NCBI GenBank assembly: GCA_032871835.1
Contig: CM065297.1
Span: 25,181,598-25,245,597, forward strand
From: Dipteronia dyeriana
Lineage: Eukaryota; Streptophyta; Magnoliopsida; Sapindales; Sapindaceae
Direction of reading: 5' to 3'
Length of the DNA: 64,000 nt
This document shows, piece after piece, positions 11,577 through 23,617 of the stretch. Both the position numbers and the translations under genes were made by a program. A model generated the notes under the pieces. That model was not told the DNA's origin and did no database searches. It saw only the letters and a list, made by a program, of their open reading frames with translations. Within the stretch, counting starts at the first letter, position 1; each line of letters starts with the position of its first letter.

Positions 11577-14240
11577 TACTTGAGTTACCCTAGTCCGCCT
11601 GACTTTAGGTAGCCTGATATGAAAGATATAAGTTAAATGCACTTACGAAGAATGCGGTCGGGACTAACTCGATATCATGACAGTAGTCAGCCTTTCCTTG
11701 GGAACACCTCTTCCAAAGAACATCCAAAAAGTTATTTAAATACCTCTGTTTTAATGTGTGCTTGGTAACAAGACCTGAAATTTTTTACATTACCATGTTA
11801 GATAACCGTTTTGTATGTTTGACCAATTCGTTGAAGTCTTCACGAGTCATCTCCTAAACTTACCCAGTATAGACACTGTTCACTTGGTAAATTTAAATAA
11901 AATTTTTAGAACATAAATCAAATTTAAATACAATATATAAGGATAAATATAGGAGAATAGGAATGGACCATTACATAGTTTGATCTTTCTTCTTCAAATA
12001 GGACATGAACCGAATATACCCATCATTTAAATTTTCACCCGAATCTTGGCTTTTCTTTTTCTTCTTCGACATGGGATCAACATAGGGGCTTCCGAGGAAC
12101 CTTGACCGCTTTTGACCTCTTTTCTGGTGGTTATTCTTGTAACACATATTAGGGTCAGGCGCAACCATAAATATAACACTGAGTGTTGGGTTTGGAAGAA
12201 CCACGTTCATAGCCGGTAAAGGGTAGTTATCTACATTAATGGGCTGCTGAACTGTGATATTATCTGTGCAGGGCTGAACTAACACACATGCCTCGCTAAC
12301 AACCTTCTCCAGCGATGTCTTAACCTTTTCCTCCACAACCATGTCACCATCAACCTTTTCAGACACGACAGGGGAGCCAACAATCTGTTCCAAACAACTC
12401 TCACCAACAACATTCTCCGACAATGGCTCAACCTTTTCCAAACCACCCTCGCTAACAACCTTCTCCTTCTCAAACTCATCCTCAGACTTCTCATGCCTAG
12501 GAGTATTGTGAAACTGTCCATCCCCATCATCAAAAATTTTCACCCATGAGAAAATATTGTTGCCACCGGTATCCTACGGTCAAAACAAAAGAATATGTAT
12601 TAACAATAACATATTTCAATGTAGATTACAAACTTACTTGGTAAAAAAACTTACCATATCGTCCACAACTTTATCTTGGCTTACTCTTTCCTTTTCAGAT
12701 GTTGATTTTCCCACTGCAGTATCTCCAAGCTTCAGTTCATCTCGAATCTTTCTGAATTTTTCTTTACAAAAGGATATCGTCTGGTCCTCACTTTGCTTGA
12801 TTGCATCTATAATAGCTGAATACATGTTCGAAATATTATGCGGAACCGATGCATGTTATTCCGAATGTAAATCCAAATTAAGTACATGTTAGTACATTCT
12901 ACAAATTAACTAACAAATTATAACATTCGAGTATATTATGAATCAATGCCACACACTCATTTCAATTACAAGTTATATTTCAAAATATAATTTTGTACAT
13001 TTGGGGTTTTACAATCGTGTCCATGGAACAACCACTTCCTAGATGATGGTCGATCTGAGTTTCTAGATTTCGATTTCATTAGACTAGTTGCGCCCTTCTC
13101 CATTGCCTCTCCATGGTTCTCCACATCATATTCATTTGCAGGCTCCCCCAACTTCTTCTTTTTCTTACTTGTTTCTCTTCTTGAACACAAGTCTTCCACC
13201 TTCATTGATTTGTAGTAATCACTTGACTTTTCATAATCGTAAACCTTCCAAGGGAACAAAGGCGTCTGCATGTAAAAAAATAAACAATGTTAACCCATAT
13301 TAAAAAAAAACAAGTAGATATAACTATATAAATATAGATACCTAGAAGCAAAATACACATGAAGTCAAATAAACACCATTGTACTGAATTGCCTTTCAAC
13401 ATTTAAAACCCTTGTATTGAAATCCCAATTCTTATATCTTAGGAACCCTGTTCCAATCCGACTTCCTACGCGACCTTCTAAATGGGTAATCCGTTCAATG
13501 ACCCAAACCTATACAATTAAAAAATATACAATTACAGAAACAGAAATCCAATAAGGTTTATTTACATATGGATTAATTTTGAAACCATTACCTGAAATGC
13601 TAGTTGAAATTCATAAATGTTGAATGTGAAATAGTTCGAATCATTCTTCTGCTCATTGTCCTTCTCTGGCTTATAATTCTCATTTTGTCTCTTCTTCTAT
13701 ATCTTCTCCATCTTTAACTTCAGTTTTTTTATTCTTCTTCTTTTCTTCCTCCTCTTCATTCTCTTACTTCATCTTCTTCTTCGTATTACCTTCATTCTTC
13801 TCTTCCTCTTCCTTCATTGCCTTCTTTTTCTTCCTCTTATTCTCTTCCTTATTCTTCTTCTTCTGGTTCTTATTCTTTTTCTCATTCTCTTCCTTCTTAT
13901 CTTCATTATCTTCATTCTTCTAGCCATCACCTCTCAACCTATTCAGGTGTTTACCGGCTGCATTCTTGAGCCAAAACATTGTGGCATCTTATATGTACGA
14001 GCCCCAAGGAAAACTTTCAAACTCATTTGCGTCCTCTACTAAAGACAACAGCTAACCAGGTATGGTTGTCCGTGCTTCATCAATCCTGAAGAACTAGAAC
14101 ACCATTAATATGTATCCCATCTTCAGTACGTCATCACCCTCTACAGTTGTGATCCTTTTTAAAGTAGCCTTAAACAGTTCAATCGTCAAACTATCGTGCC
14201 AAAATAGAATCATCACGCACTACTTTCTTTTCTCTAAACC
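11577..14240 (-). pseudogene. DUF1985-like domain plus low-complexity linker of a C48-type transposon gene
   Basis: Near 14000-14100 the minus strand encodes LSLVEDANEFESFPWGS. This fits the Asp-x-x-x-Phe-x-x-x-PWG end of the plant transposon domain DUF1985. Near 13440-13590 it gives AFQVWVIERI, as expected just after that domain. Positions 11971-12543 encode a Glu/Val-rich linker ending in RFLGSPYVDPMSKKKKK, a feature often seen before the C48 domain. The reading is broken by stops and frame changes, and repetitive CTTCTT tracts (13690-13920) replace part of it. A copia element splits the domain at 14245, so its N-terminal half is at 19766-20000. The protein is probably non-functional. Confidence 0.55.
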
Positions 14241-14245
14241 CTTCG

Positions 14246-16188
14246 TGTTAGGTTTTAGTTTAGTTGGCATTAATTCCATATCAAAATGATGTTTACTTGT
14301 AATGATTTAGTTGTTTAGTTTCATGATGATTCAAGCTTCAAAGAAGAATAAACAACAAGTCAAAACAAGTTCAAAGTCTTCAAAGATAAAGGATGCAATA
14401 TGGTTCTATAAAGGTATACTAAGACCTTATCTTCCTCTTACAAGGCTTAGGCACACACACACAATTCATACATTTGTGTCCCTACATCATTGTGCACCAT
14501 TATAGGCACATACATACAATTCATTCATATGTGTCCCTGCATCATTGTGCACCATGTATAACACATTCACACACTTGAAGATGAATGCACATCATTGGTA
14601 TGGAAATAACATGTTTTGGAAAATGCATGATTGGAGACAATCTCTATGTAGTTTGCATTCTAGTGTGAATTGTGTTTGTGTGTGTATATGTTTGTATAAC
14701 ATGGAAATTGAACTTTAATTTAGTCTTGAATCATTCTTGATTGAGTTCCGGTCATTTCGATTACTCATACTATTGATTTCAAGTTCTAAGTCAAAAGATA
14801 CTACACTTTCAACTCATGTTGTATATATTGTCTTCGTCTTCATATATCGAGTCAAATTATTATTTTCTAGGTTGAGTATCTTATATATCCATGTCCATGT
14901 GAGAGTTACGGTTTGTAATCCTCAAACGGATTCGAATTCCGAGTTTGGAGGCAGGAGAACGGTCGAAGAACGCAATGGAAGGTCGAAGGAGAAAGAAGTC
15001 AAAAATCACTTCTTTCCCGAGATGGCGCGTGGCCATCTCAGGGCAGAAGGCTTGCTGCCCCGAGATGCCCAGGTGCCATCTTGGGCAGCAAGTATGCTTG
15101 GATGGTTCTTGCCCCTCTTGGTCATTTCACATGTCCAATTTTCCCTCTCCTTTATATTCTCATTCCCTCTCACATTTCATTCTAAGAAGAAATTTAAACT
15201 TGTGTGTAGAAAATTTTCACTTTACATTTTCACACTTTCCAAACACCATAACTTCTTAATTTGAACTCTAATTTGAGTGATTAAAATTTGAGAGTGTTTG
15301 TCTATTCATCCTCCATCTTTTCTCTGAAGGTTTCAGTGAGTTTTGTTGCTATTTTTGGAGTCTAACCACACAAAAACGGGACTGCACCTAAATCAACTAT
15401 GGTATTGATTTTCTCTCAAAGTTTTCTTTTAAAACTTGGTCAATTGCCTTAGGTTTTCTTCTTCAACTTATATATGTGTATTTTGAGTGTTTTGATTTGA
15501 GTTTTGAACTCTTTTAAAGCTAGGTTGAGTTTCAATTGAAATCTTACATGTTGAGTTAGGTTTTGATTTTGCCTATGTTTTCACATGTTTGGGATTGTAT
15601 TGTGCTAGCTTTGATTCTAGGACTATTTGATGACCATTGATTGATTGATTTTGTGAAAAATAGTTCCTCACATGTATTAGGCTCTCTTGGCCGAATTCTC
15701 ACATTAATACATGTGCTTATGTTCTTTTGAGCTATTCATGTGTTTTGTTGAATCTATGAATAGGAATATGCTCTAGAACTTTAGCTTAAATCTAAATGAC
15801 TTTGTCAGATGATTTTAGCATGTTTTTGGTTTATGTGATTTAAACTTGATTTTGTGATTAATTGAACATATCTTGTGATTCAAGTTTAGATCTATGCATG
15901 TATCTAGGTTGTGATTAATGTTGAATATATCTTACATGATCTAGATGGATTAAACATGCATGATTGACTAGACTACATTTGATTTGTGCATTTATGCTCA
16001 GGTCTAGTATTTTCCATATGATGTGGTTATCATAGTATTCTATGTTGTGTGCTTGTTTGCGTTTTGTATTCATGATCACCTAGATGCCTTGTGAGAAGGA
16101 AATCTTGACAATAGGTGTGAGACCTATGTTGTTGAGCAAGAAGTCTTGGCAAGAGGTGTGAGACCTTGGATTGTTAAGCAAAGAAGTC
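14246..16188 (+). repeat. Left LTR of the 14246-19760 copia element, 3' truncated
   Basis: Long near-identical match to 17110-19050, including the palindromic-looking block near 15020-15100 (gagatggcgcgtggccatct). Homology ends at 16188 in the GAAGTC repeat, where gag begins. Confidence 0.85.
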
Positions 16189-16790
16189 ATGGGTTTACAA
16201 GATGATGTAATGGCGAAAGGACCCTCAAATACTAGGCCACCAATACTTCGAGGCACTAACTATGGGTATTGGAAGTTGAGGATGAAAGCCTACATCCCCT
16301 CTATTGATAAAAGGGCTTGGATGGTAGTGGAAGAAGGTTATAGTCCTCCTTACAAGGTTCAAGAGGATGGAACCATGATACTCAAGCCAAGGAGTGAATG
16401 GACAACGAATGAGTTTAAGGTTGCTAAAAGGCACCATCGTGCTATGAATGCCATATTTGGAGGAGTTGATGGGCATCAATTCTCCTACATTCAAAATCCT
16501 GAATCCTCAAAGGAAGCTTGGGATACTCTCTAAGTTACTAATGAAGGAACCTTAACGGTGAAGAAATCGAGGCTTCAAATGTTGTATCACAATTTGAAGG
16601 TTTAAGTATGGGTGAAGAAGAAAAGTTTGAAGACTTCTAATTTCGGCTTCTTAACATTGCTAACCAATGTCAAGCACTTGGAATACCTATCTCAAAAGAG
16701 TGTTTAAATTGGAAAATCCTTAGGTCTCTTCCTAAGAGATTCAAATCAAAGGTGACGGCCGTTGAACTTTCAATGGCATGTAATAATTAG
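16189..16790 (+). pseudogene. Copia gag (UBN2/DUF4219-like) remnant
   Basis: Opens with ATG at 16189. It encodes RPPILRGTNYGYWKLRMKAY and then WMVVEEGYSPP, the typical start of plant Ty1/copia gag (capsid) proteins. An open stretch of about 115 codons ends in a stop after KEAWDTL. Beyond it, in shifted frames, TLTVKKSRLQML and RSLPKRFKSKVTA follow the family's order. The zinc knuckle and all of pol are missing. Capsid proteins package the element RNA; this one is truncated and frameshifted, so it is very unlikely to act. Confidence 0.8.
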
Positions 16791-17109
16791 TCTTAAGATT
16801 TGGTTAAGAATTCTTTTATTTTGGCATGTATTGAGGGGGAGATACATGTATTTGTGGACTTAATTGTATATTCTTATCCATATTATATGTAGTCATTTGT
16901 TGTTTTTCTCTTGTATATGCATTGTGCTCTGAGATGATTTGTAGGTTGCATCAAGAAAAGATCAAGTTGAAGTTTAAGAGTTGGTGAAGATTAGTTATAG
17001 GAATCTTACTCATGATAATGTGAGGGAGTGATTTTGTGACCTATCTTGATTTTTATATTTGTAGTAAATGTATAGGTGTTTTAACATGGAATTTGCCAAA
17101 GGGGAAGAT

Positions 17110-19760
17110 TGTTAGGTTTTAGTTTGTGTTGGCATTAATTCCAAATCAAAATGATGTTTACTTGTAATGATTTAGTTGTTAGTTTCATGATGATTCAATC
17201 TTCAAAGAAAAATGAACAACAAGTCAAAGCAAGTTCAAAGTCTTCAAAGAGAAAGGATGCAATATGGTTCTACAAAGGTATACTAAGACCTTATCTTTCT
17301 CTTACAAGGCTTATGCACACACACAATTCATACATTTGTATCCCTGCATCATTGTGTACTATTATAGGCACACACATACAATTCATTCATATGTGTCCCT
17401 GCATCATTGTGCACCATGTATAACATATTCACACACTTGAAGATGAATGCTCATGCATTGGTATGGAAATAACATGCTTTGGAAAATGCATGATTGGAGA
17501 CTATCTCTATGTAGTTTGCATTCTAATGTGAATTGTGTTTGTGTGTGTATATGTTTATATAACATGGATATTGAACTTGAATTTAGTCTCAAATCATTCT
17601 TGATTGAGTTCCGGTCATTTTGATTACTCATACTATTGATTTCAAGTTCTAAGTCAAAAGATACTACACTTTCAACTCATGATGTATACATTGTCTTCGT
17701 CTTCGTATATTGAGTCAAATTATTATTTTCTGGGTTCAGTATCTTATATTTCCATGTCCATGTGAGAGTTACGGTTTGTAATCCGTAAACAGATTCAAAT
17801 TCCGAGTTCAGAGACCAGAGAACGGTCGAAGAACGCGAAGGAAGGTCGAAGGAGAAAGAAGTCAGCACAGCACTTCTTTCCCGAGATGGCGCGTGGCCAT
17901 CTCGGGGCAGAATGCTTGCTGCCCCGAGATGCCCACGCAACATCTCGGGCAGCAGAATGCTTGGCTGCTTCTTGCCCCTCTTGGTCATTTCACATGTCCA
18001 ATTTTCACTCTCCTTTATATTCTCTTTCCCTCTCACATTTCATTCTAAGAAGAAATTTAAACTTGTGTGCAGAAAATTTTCTCTACATTTTCTCACCTTC
18101 CAAACACCATAACTTCTTCATTTGAACTCCGTTTTGAATGATTTAAAGTTGAGAGTATTTGTCTATTCATCCTCCATCTTTTCTATGAAGGTTTGAGTGA
18201 TTTTAGTTGCTGTGTTTAGAGTCTAAACACACAAAAACGGGACTGCACCTAAATCAACTAAGGTATTGATTTTCTCTCAAAGTTTTCTTTTAAAACTTGG
18301 TCAATTGCCTTAGGTTTTTTTCTTAGACTTATATATGTGTATTGTGAGTGTTTTGATTTGAGTTTTGAACTCTTTTAAAGCTAGGTTGAGTTTCAATTGA
18401 AATCTTACATGTTGAGTTAGGTTTTGATTTTGCCTATGTTTTCACATGTTTGGGATTGTATTGTGCTAGCTTTGATTCTAGGACTATTTTATGATCTTTG
18501 ATTGATTGATTTTATGAAAAATAGTTTCTCACATGTATTAGGCTTTCTTGGCCGAATTCTCACATTAATACATGTGCTTATGTTCTTTTGAGCTATTCAT
18601 GTGTTTTGTTGAATCTATGAATAGGAATATGCTCTAGAACTTTAGCCTAAATATAAATGACTTTGTCATATGATTTTAGCATGTTTTTGGTTTATGTGAT
18701 TTAAACTTGATTTTGTGATTAATTGAACATATCTTGTGATTCAAGTTTAGATCTATGCATGTATCTAGGTTGTGATTAATGTTGAATATATCTTACATGA
18801 CATATATGGATTAAACATGCATGATTGACTAGACTACATTTGATTTGTGCATTTATGCTCATGTCTAGTATTTTCCATAGGTTGTATTGATCATAGCATT
18901 CTATGTATTGTGCTTATTTGCGTTTTGCATTCATGATCACCTAGATGTCTTGTGAGAAGGAAGTCTTGACAATAGGTGTGAGACCTATGTTGTTGAGCAA
19001 GAAGTCTTGGCAAGAAGTGTGAGACCTTGGATTGTCAAGCAAGGAAGTCTTGGCTAGAGTCGGGATGACTCCGATAGTCGAGCAAGAAGTCTGGCCTAGG
19101 GTCGTGAGGATCCTGATAGGTAAGCAAGGAAGTCTTGACTAAAGTCGGGAGGACTCGGATAGTTGAGCAAGAAGTCTTGCCTTGGGTCGTGAGGATCCAG
19201 TAAGGTGAGCGAGGAAGTCTTGACAAGAGGTGTGAGCCCTCGGATTGTTGAGCTTGAGGGCGACATCTTCATGAGTAGGATAGGAGGGTAGTTTATAGGT
19301 GAAGGTGTCACTTGAGAAATTGTACTTGTCTTATCTACTAGTGGATTTCGTTTGCCAAGGGTTGCTAACCCGTGGATGTTTCCTCTTCGGAGGTTTACCA
19401 CGTTATATCTTGTGTCAACTTCTCTCTATCCCTATCTCTCTAGTATTTGTATTTGTTATTTGAATACTATGGATAGAACTCTTTATGTAAGTTGACTTCC
19501 TTTCTATAATATAGATTGTGTGTGTGTTATAATTACTTGTTTGTATCACACTTTACTTGTTTTATATATTGATTAAGTATCTTTAATTAATATATATATT
19601 GTGATACAAGCAATCTAGAGGGATAAACTTTTGTTTGTTTCTAAGGGAGTCAAAAAATGTGTCTAACCTATTCACCCACCCCCCCCCCCCCCCCCCCCTC
19701 CCCCCTCCCCCCTCCCCCCTCTACGTTAGCCTTAAGCATTTAACCCTGTTTGTATTTACA
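17110..19760 (+). repeat. Right LTR of the copia element, 2.65 kb, with internal minisatellite
   Basis: Between about 18955 and 19255 a unit of 40-50 bp (core gcaaggaagtcttgac, ending in a gaggactcggatag-like phrase) repeats about six times. A C-rich tract (19677-19721) sits between tctaacc and tacgttag. The end TATTTACA abuts the target duplication. Confidence 0.85.
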
Positions 19761-19765
19761 CTTCG

Positions 19766-20000
19766 GGAAGTGTGCCTATGTTGAGGCCACTACACAAACA
19801 TAATTCATGTCTCCCAAACTGAGCCTGGTTCTGCCTCAAACCAAACTAGATTTCGTCCTCGTTTTCTGTTTTGGAAGAACAATCTTTCTTTTCAAAAGAT
19901 TGTAAATGAGCATCCCAGGCACCTTAACGGGTTGTACAGTTTCCAAGTACTAGCCAAATGGGCCTTGCCTAAACATATCGATCACGCCACAACGGGTCAA
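19766..20000 (-). pseudogene. N-terminal DUF1985-like fragment
   Basis: Minus-strand frames give MFRQGPFG near 19950-19975, then VKVPGMLIYNLLKRKI, and in a shifted frame ENEDEIWFEAEPG. The spacing Phe-Arg-x-x-x-Phe-Gly followed by a Leu-rich helix is that of the start of the DUF1985 domain. It is the missing front half of the domain at 13.4-14.2 kb, displaced by the copia insertion. Confidence 0.45.
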
Positions 20001-20144
20001 GACCAACTTCAAATCTAAAATAAAATATTTCTTGTTTTGCGAGTTGATTCTCGTGTGTCTCTAGTTTTGGTGGTCCAATACCACAATAGTTTTTTTGTTA
20101 CGATCGACATGCATCTGATTTACAACAAAACAAAAATTAATTAA

Positions 20145-20770
20145 TGTCAGGTCTTGAAACTTCTTTTCAAGCCTTGTACAATAATATCAAGCCCTCTGGA
20201 AAATATTTCAACTACTGTACAACAATACAAAGCACTGTAAAGGGTCAACATTAATATCTAATAGCCTGGAAAAGGATTTCAAGCACTGTACAACAATACA
20301 AATCACTATAAAATGTCAGCATTAATATTAAGCCCTAGTAATGGATTTCAAGTCCTGTAAGCCAATAGAAGGCACTATAAAGGGATTTCAAGCCATGTAC
20401 GAAAATATAAAGCCCTAGAAATGATTTTCAAGCCCCGAATTGGATTTCAAGCCCTGTATTTGGACTTTCAAGCCCTAATACTAAATATCAAGCATTGTAC
20501 ACATAAGTGGGTAACTGTAAAGGGATACATTGAATATCAACCACTGAAGGGATTTCAAGCAATGTTGAAGTGATTGCAAGCAATGTTGAAGTGATTTCAA
20601 GCAATGTAAAGGGAAATCATTAATATAAAGCCATGAGAAAGGATTTCAAGCCCTAGAAATGGATCTTAAGCCCTGAAAATGTATTTCAAGCCCTGTCATG
20701 CAATAGAAAGCACTGTAAAGGAATTTCAAGCAATGTAACATAATATCAAGACATGGCAAGGGATTTCCTC
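20145..20770. repeat. Degenerate array of an 18-20-bp motif
   Basis: The motif atttcaagccctgtaa recurs about 25 times with variants (caagcaatgtaa, caagcactgtac, aaagccctagaaatgg). Longer composites with acaataca and cattaatat are interleaved. No coding frame was found. It lies just upstream, in the gene's sense, of the DUF1985-type gene. Confidence 0.7.
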
Positions 20771-21130
20771 TCAACCTCTATCTGGGATTTAATGCCTTGG
20801 ATTCAACTTTCAACCAATGATGCACTATTTATCATTTCTAACATAACAATGCAATTTCAAACATAAAAATCAACCTGTGGTTGCTCCAACAATCACATCC
20901 TCTCAAGGCTACCTAACATAGTTATACAACATGAATTCACACAAATGAGCACACTTTTCAAAACTTCCTCATTACAAAAAAAAAATGTAACAAAACATAG
21001 CCAGTTGTTCAAAGGCATGCACTACAACTCATGTTATCATTCTCTCACAACTAAACCTCTTTTCACAATTTACTCAAAAGTAAAATTCATCAAACAACAA
21101 TAAACCACTGCTATGCTAACCCAGCACCAT
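20771..21130. other. No feature recognised
   Basis: AT-rich single-copy-looking sequence between the motif array and the truncated gag. No coding or RNA gene evidence. Confidence 0.4.
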
Positions 21131-21135
21131 CCTTT

Positions 21136-22917
21136 TCACAAATAAAATACATAACACTTAATAAACAACAACCCACAAGTAAAAGATGAAATCATCATCC
21201 ACGCACAATCAAACACAAACGTAAACAAACATATCAGATGGATTTGTTGCATCAGGTCCGCTTGCTCCCCTTTTTTTTTCTCAACGTGCTCGCGGATCTT
21301 GACTTGTACTTCCTGTCCAGTCTGAATGTTATCCCTGATTTGCTGTAAGAATTCTACCAAACATCCTCCCCTTATCAAAGCCTCAATCTGATTTCACAGG
21401 CTGTAGCATTCTGAAGTGTTGTGTCCCATGTCTTCGTGAAAGTCATAATACTTATAACGATTCCTCTTATCAACAGGGGCTTTCATAAGTGCGGGCTTCT
21501 GTAGCAACCCCTTGTCCTGATTGGTGAGATAGATTGTCCCACGAGAAGCATTTAAGGGGGTGTAACGATCATACCCTCTCTCATCTCGAGCTATTGGGGC
21601 AACTGTCCTGGAAGGAGGTGAAGCTCGTGGAGGAGTTCGTTTTACAGGATATTTTTCCAATCTGGGTTGAGAGATAAGGAAGCAATACGTCGACTTATTG
21701 GGGGGTTTGTTCTGGCTTTTCTGAGCTTGCTCAAGTTTAGAAGCTTCCTTTTTCTGTAGCTTTACAGCTCTCATGTCGTCGTGTTCCATTTTGACCTTGA
21801 GTTGTTCGTCGACCTTAATTTGCTCCAGAACCCGATCATAGGCTTCTTGGTAGGTCTCTAAAGATCTCTTGGCAAAAGAACGGAAAAGCTTGCATGCCCA
21901 CAAGTTCCTTCAGAAGTGGGCGAGGGTTTCTTTCTCGGTGAAGACCCTCATCTGGATGACTTCCGTGTGGAAACACTCGACATAAGCCCGGAGGGTGTCC
22001 CCTCTTTCCTGGATCACGTACTGTAGATGGATTGGGTCCTTCAATTGGGGCTTAACTCCCTGGAATTATGAGCAGAAATCGGTCGACAGCTTCATGAAGG
22101 AATCTACACTGCCAGCAGGTAGCTTTCTAAACCAGGTCTTAGCGTAATCCTTGAGTGTAGTTTGGAACATTCGACACATAATGGCCCTAGTCGTGTTCTA
22201 GACCTCCATCTGTTGAACGGAGCTCTTTAAGTGGCTCAAGGGATCCTCAGTCTTAGGGAAACTGTAGGTCGACATTTTGAATTTTGGCGGAATCTTCACC
22301 TCCCGGATCCTTCTGGTGAAGGGAGCATTCATCTCACTTAGAGGATCCTTCTTATCTTCATTATACCTTCTTTTCTTGATCAGTTGGACCTCTTTCTGAA
22401 GCTCTGACAACTGGTCTCTCAGGCGTTTCCTGTCGGGTTTCCTTGAGTTGATCTCAGTCTCCTCAATATCGGATCCTTCTGATGAACTAGCGACCTCTAC
22501 CCGGTCCCTTCTTCTGAGGGGGTCTTCCTAGGGGCTTTGCTGACTTTATTGTTCTCTAACTCAGGCTTCCCTCCTTGAATTCGTTGGGTGGAGAAACTCT
22601 CTTAGCTCTCAGGGAAGGATATCTGCCGCAGACTTGACTTGCCTGGGATGGTAGTGCGGTGGCACTTCTGGAACAAGGGGCATGGGCTCTAACCTATCCC
22701 AGATCGAGGGTGGGAGTCCCGTTCTCTTACGAGCTGGCTTCGGAAAGGTAGGTCCCAAGTGATCAAAGGCGGGTTGTCTAGCCCCAGGCCTGCTTGACTC
22801 CACTCGATTGGAGAGGTTTGATTGCTGGATAGTAATACCCTCAGCGAGCAGTTGAAGGTGGACGTTCTCCACTAAAGCCGCTGCTTGCTGGTTAAGCTCG
22901 ACCTGGTTTCCCATAGG
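21136..22917 (-). pseudogene. Ty3/gypsy Tat-like gag, broken
   Basis: The likely start is MGNQVELNQQAAALVENVHL at 22917. Downstream, in changing frames, come KKDPLSEMNAPFTRRI and PPKFKMSTYSFPKTEDPLSH, then a retrotransposon-gag core with an AYVECFHTEV-like segment near 21980. After these come YQEAYDRVLEQIKVDEQ and the basic C-terminal part ending near a single CCHC-like stretch (KYYDFHEDMGHNTSEC, the first Cys being Tyr). The order is that of Tat-lineage gag. Stops and frameshifts are present at 22060, 22500 and elsewhere. No pol follows: homology ends near 21290. The primer site and LTR lie just upstream, at 23115-23617. Confidence 0.75.
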
Positions 22918-23114
22918 GAATCCAAAGCCTGCACAGTGGCTGGCTGGTCTAAGACCTGGCTTTAGATCCCAGATTTTCTTCTTTTCTTCGGGACCTTTCA
23001 TGTCGACGCAACAGAAGGTTGTCCCGATGTTCCTGGTTATCCTTGGAAGGAGCGAAGCTTTATGACTTCTGTAAAATAATAAACTTATGAACATAAAGAT
23101 GGTGGTATGGGAGT

Positions 23115-23132
23115 TTCCCACAGACGGCGCCA
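23115..23132 (-). other. Primer-binding site of the Tat-like element
   Basis: On the minus strand the sequence tggcgccgtctgtgggaa directly follows the LTR. This is the primer-site form usual in plant Tat-lineage elements. Confidence 0.7.
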
Positions 23133-23617
23133 AAAGCTTTAATCGAAAATTCACTCAGGATGAGGAATTACAGCTAACGCCATCGAGACCACTACCACGG
23201 AGGTGATGACCGGGGTTGGTACCTTTGATACCTGTTAACCGAAAATTCACTCAGGGTGAGGAATTACAGCTAACGCCCTCGAGACCACTACTACATAGGT
23301 GATGGCCGGGGTTGGTACCTTTGATAGCTAACCTGTTTAGATAAACACGAGTGTTTGTATAACAATAATAAGTGGAGACTTTATTATTGATTACTCATGG
23401 AATACAAGGTTCTCTCTCATATGCTCACTATCTCTCTAGAACGTAGGAAGGTGGCAACCTCGTACTTGTCGAATAGTGGATGTCACGACGGTCGTGTTCT
23501 GATCACAGAATTTAGGTCCGACGTCCTTCTCTCTCCCTTTTTCTCTATCATCTATCCTTATGCTGCCTTTTTTCTGTAGAAATGCTTTGGTATATTTATA
23601 TCCGGTCGAATCAAGAT
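23133..23617 (-). repeat. Partial 5' LTR of the Tat-like element
   Basis: Ends at the primer site. A segment of about 100 bp (gaaaattcactcagg through accggggttggtacc) is tandemly duplicated at about 23146-23328. A TATA-like ggatataaatatacc lies on the minus strand near 23598. The left part appears cut by the junction with copia gag near 23618. Confidence 0.55.

Larger units (their letters stand above)
14246..19760 (+). mobile_element. Copia-type retrotransposon retaining gag but lacking pol
   Basis: The right LTR (17110-19760) starts TGTTAGG just after the polypurine tract aaaggggaagat and ends TATTTACA. The left LTR begins at 14246 with the same TGTTAGG. Five bases, CTTCG, flank both ends (14241-14245 and 19761-19765), which defines the insertion. 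The left LTR stops at about 16188, where homology to the right LTR jumps straight into gag, so about 0.7 kb of LTR end and the primer site were deleted. Only a gag fragment and about 300 bp of 3' internal sequence remain between the LTRs. No protease, integrase, reverse transcriptase or RNase H is present. The insertion lies inside the DUF1985 domain of the C48-type gene. Confidence 0.85.

Noticed and set aside
12557..13303. Plus-strand open frames rich in Ser and Pro
   Set aside because: They are complements of the Lys/Glu-rich DUF1985/C48 linker on the minus strand.
14945..15264. Open frames of 104-175 codons in the copia LTR
   Set aside because: The same sequence recurs in the right LTR with different stops. 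They are LTR sequence, not coding.
20145..20770. Possible CRISPR-like array
   Set aside because: Units are degenerate, with irregular spacing and no constant repeat-spacer design, and the window is clearly plant nuclear DNA.
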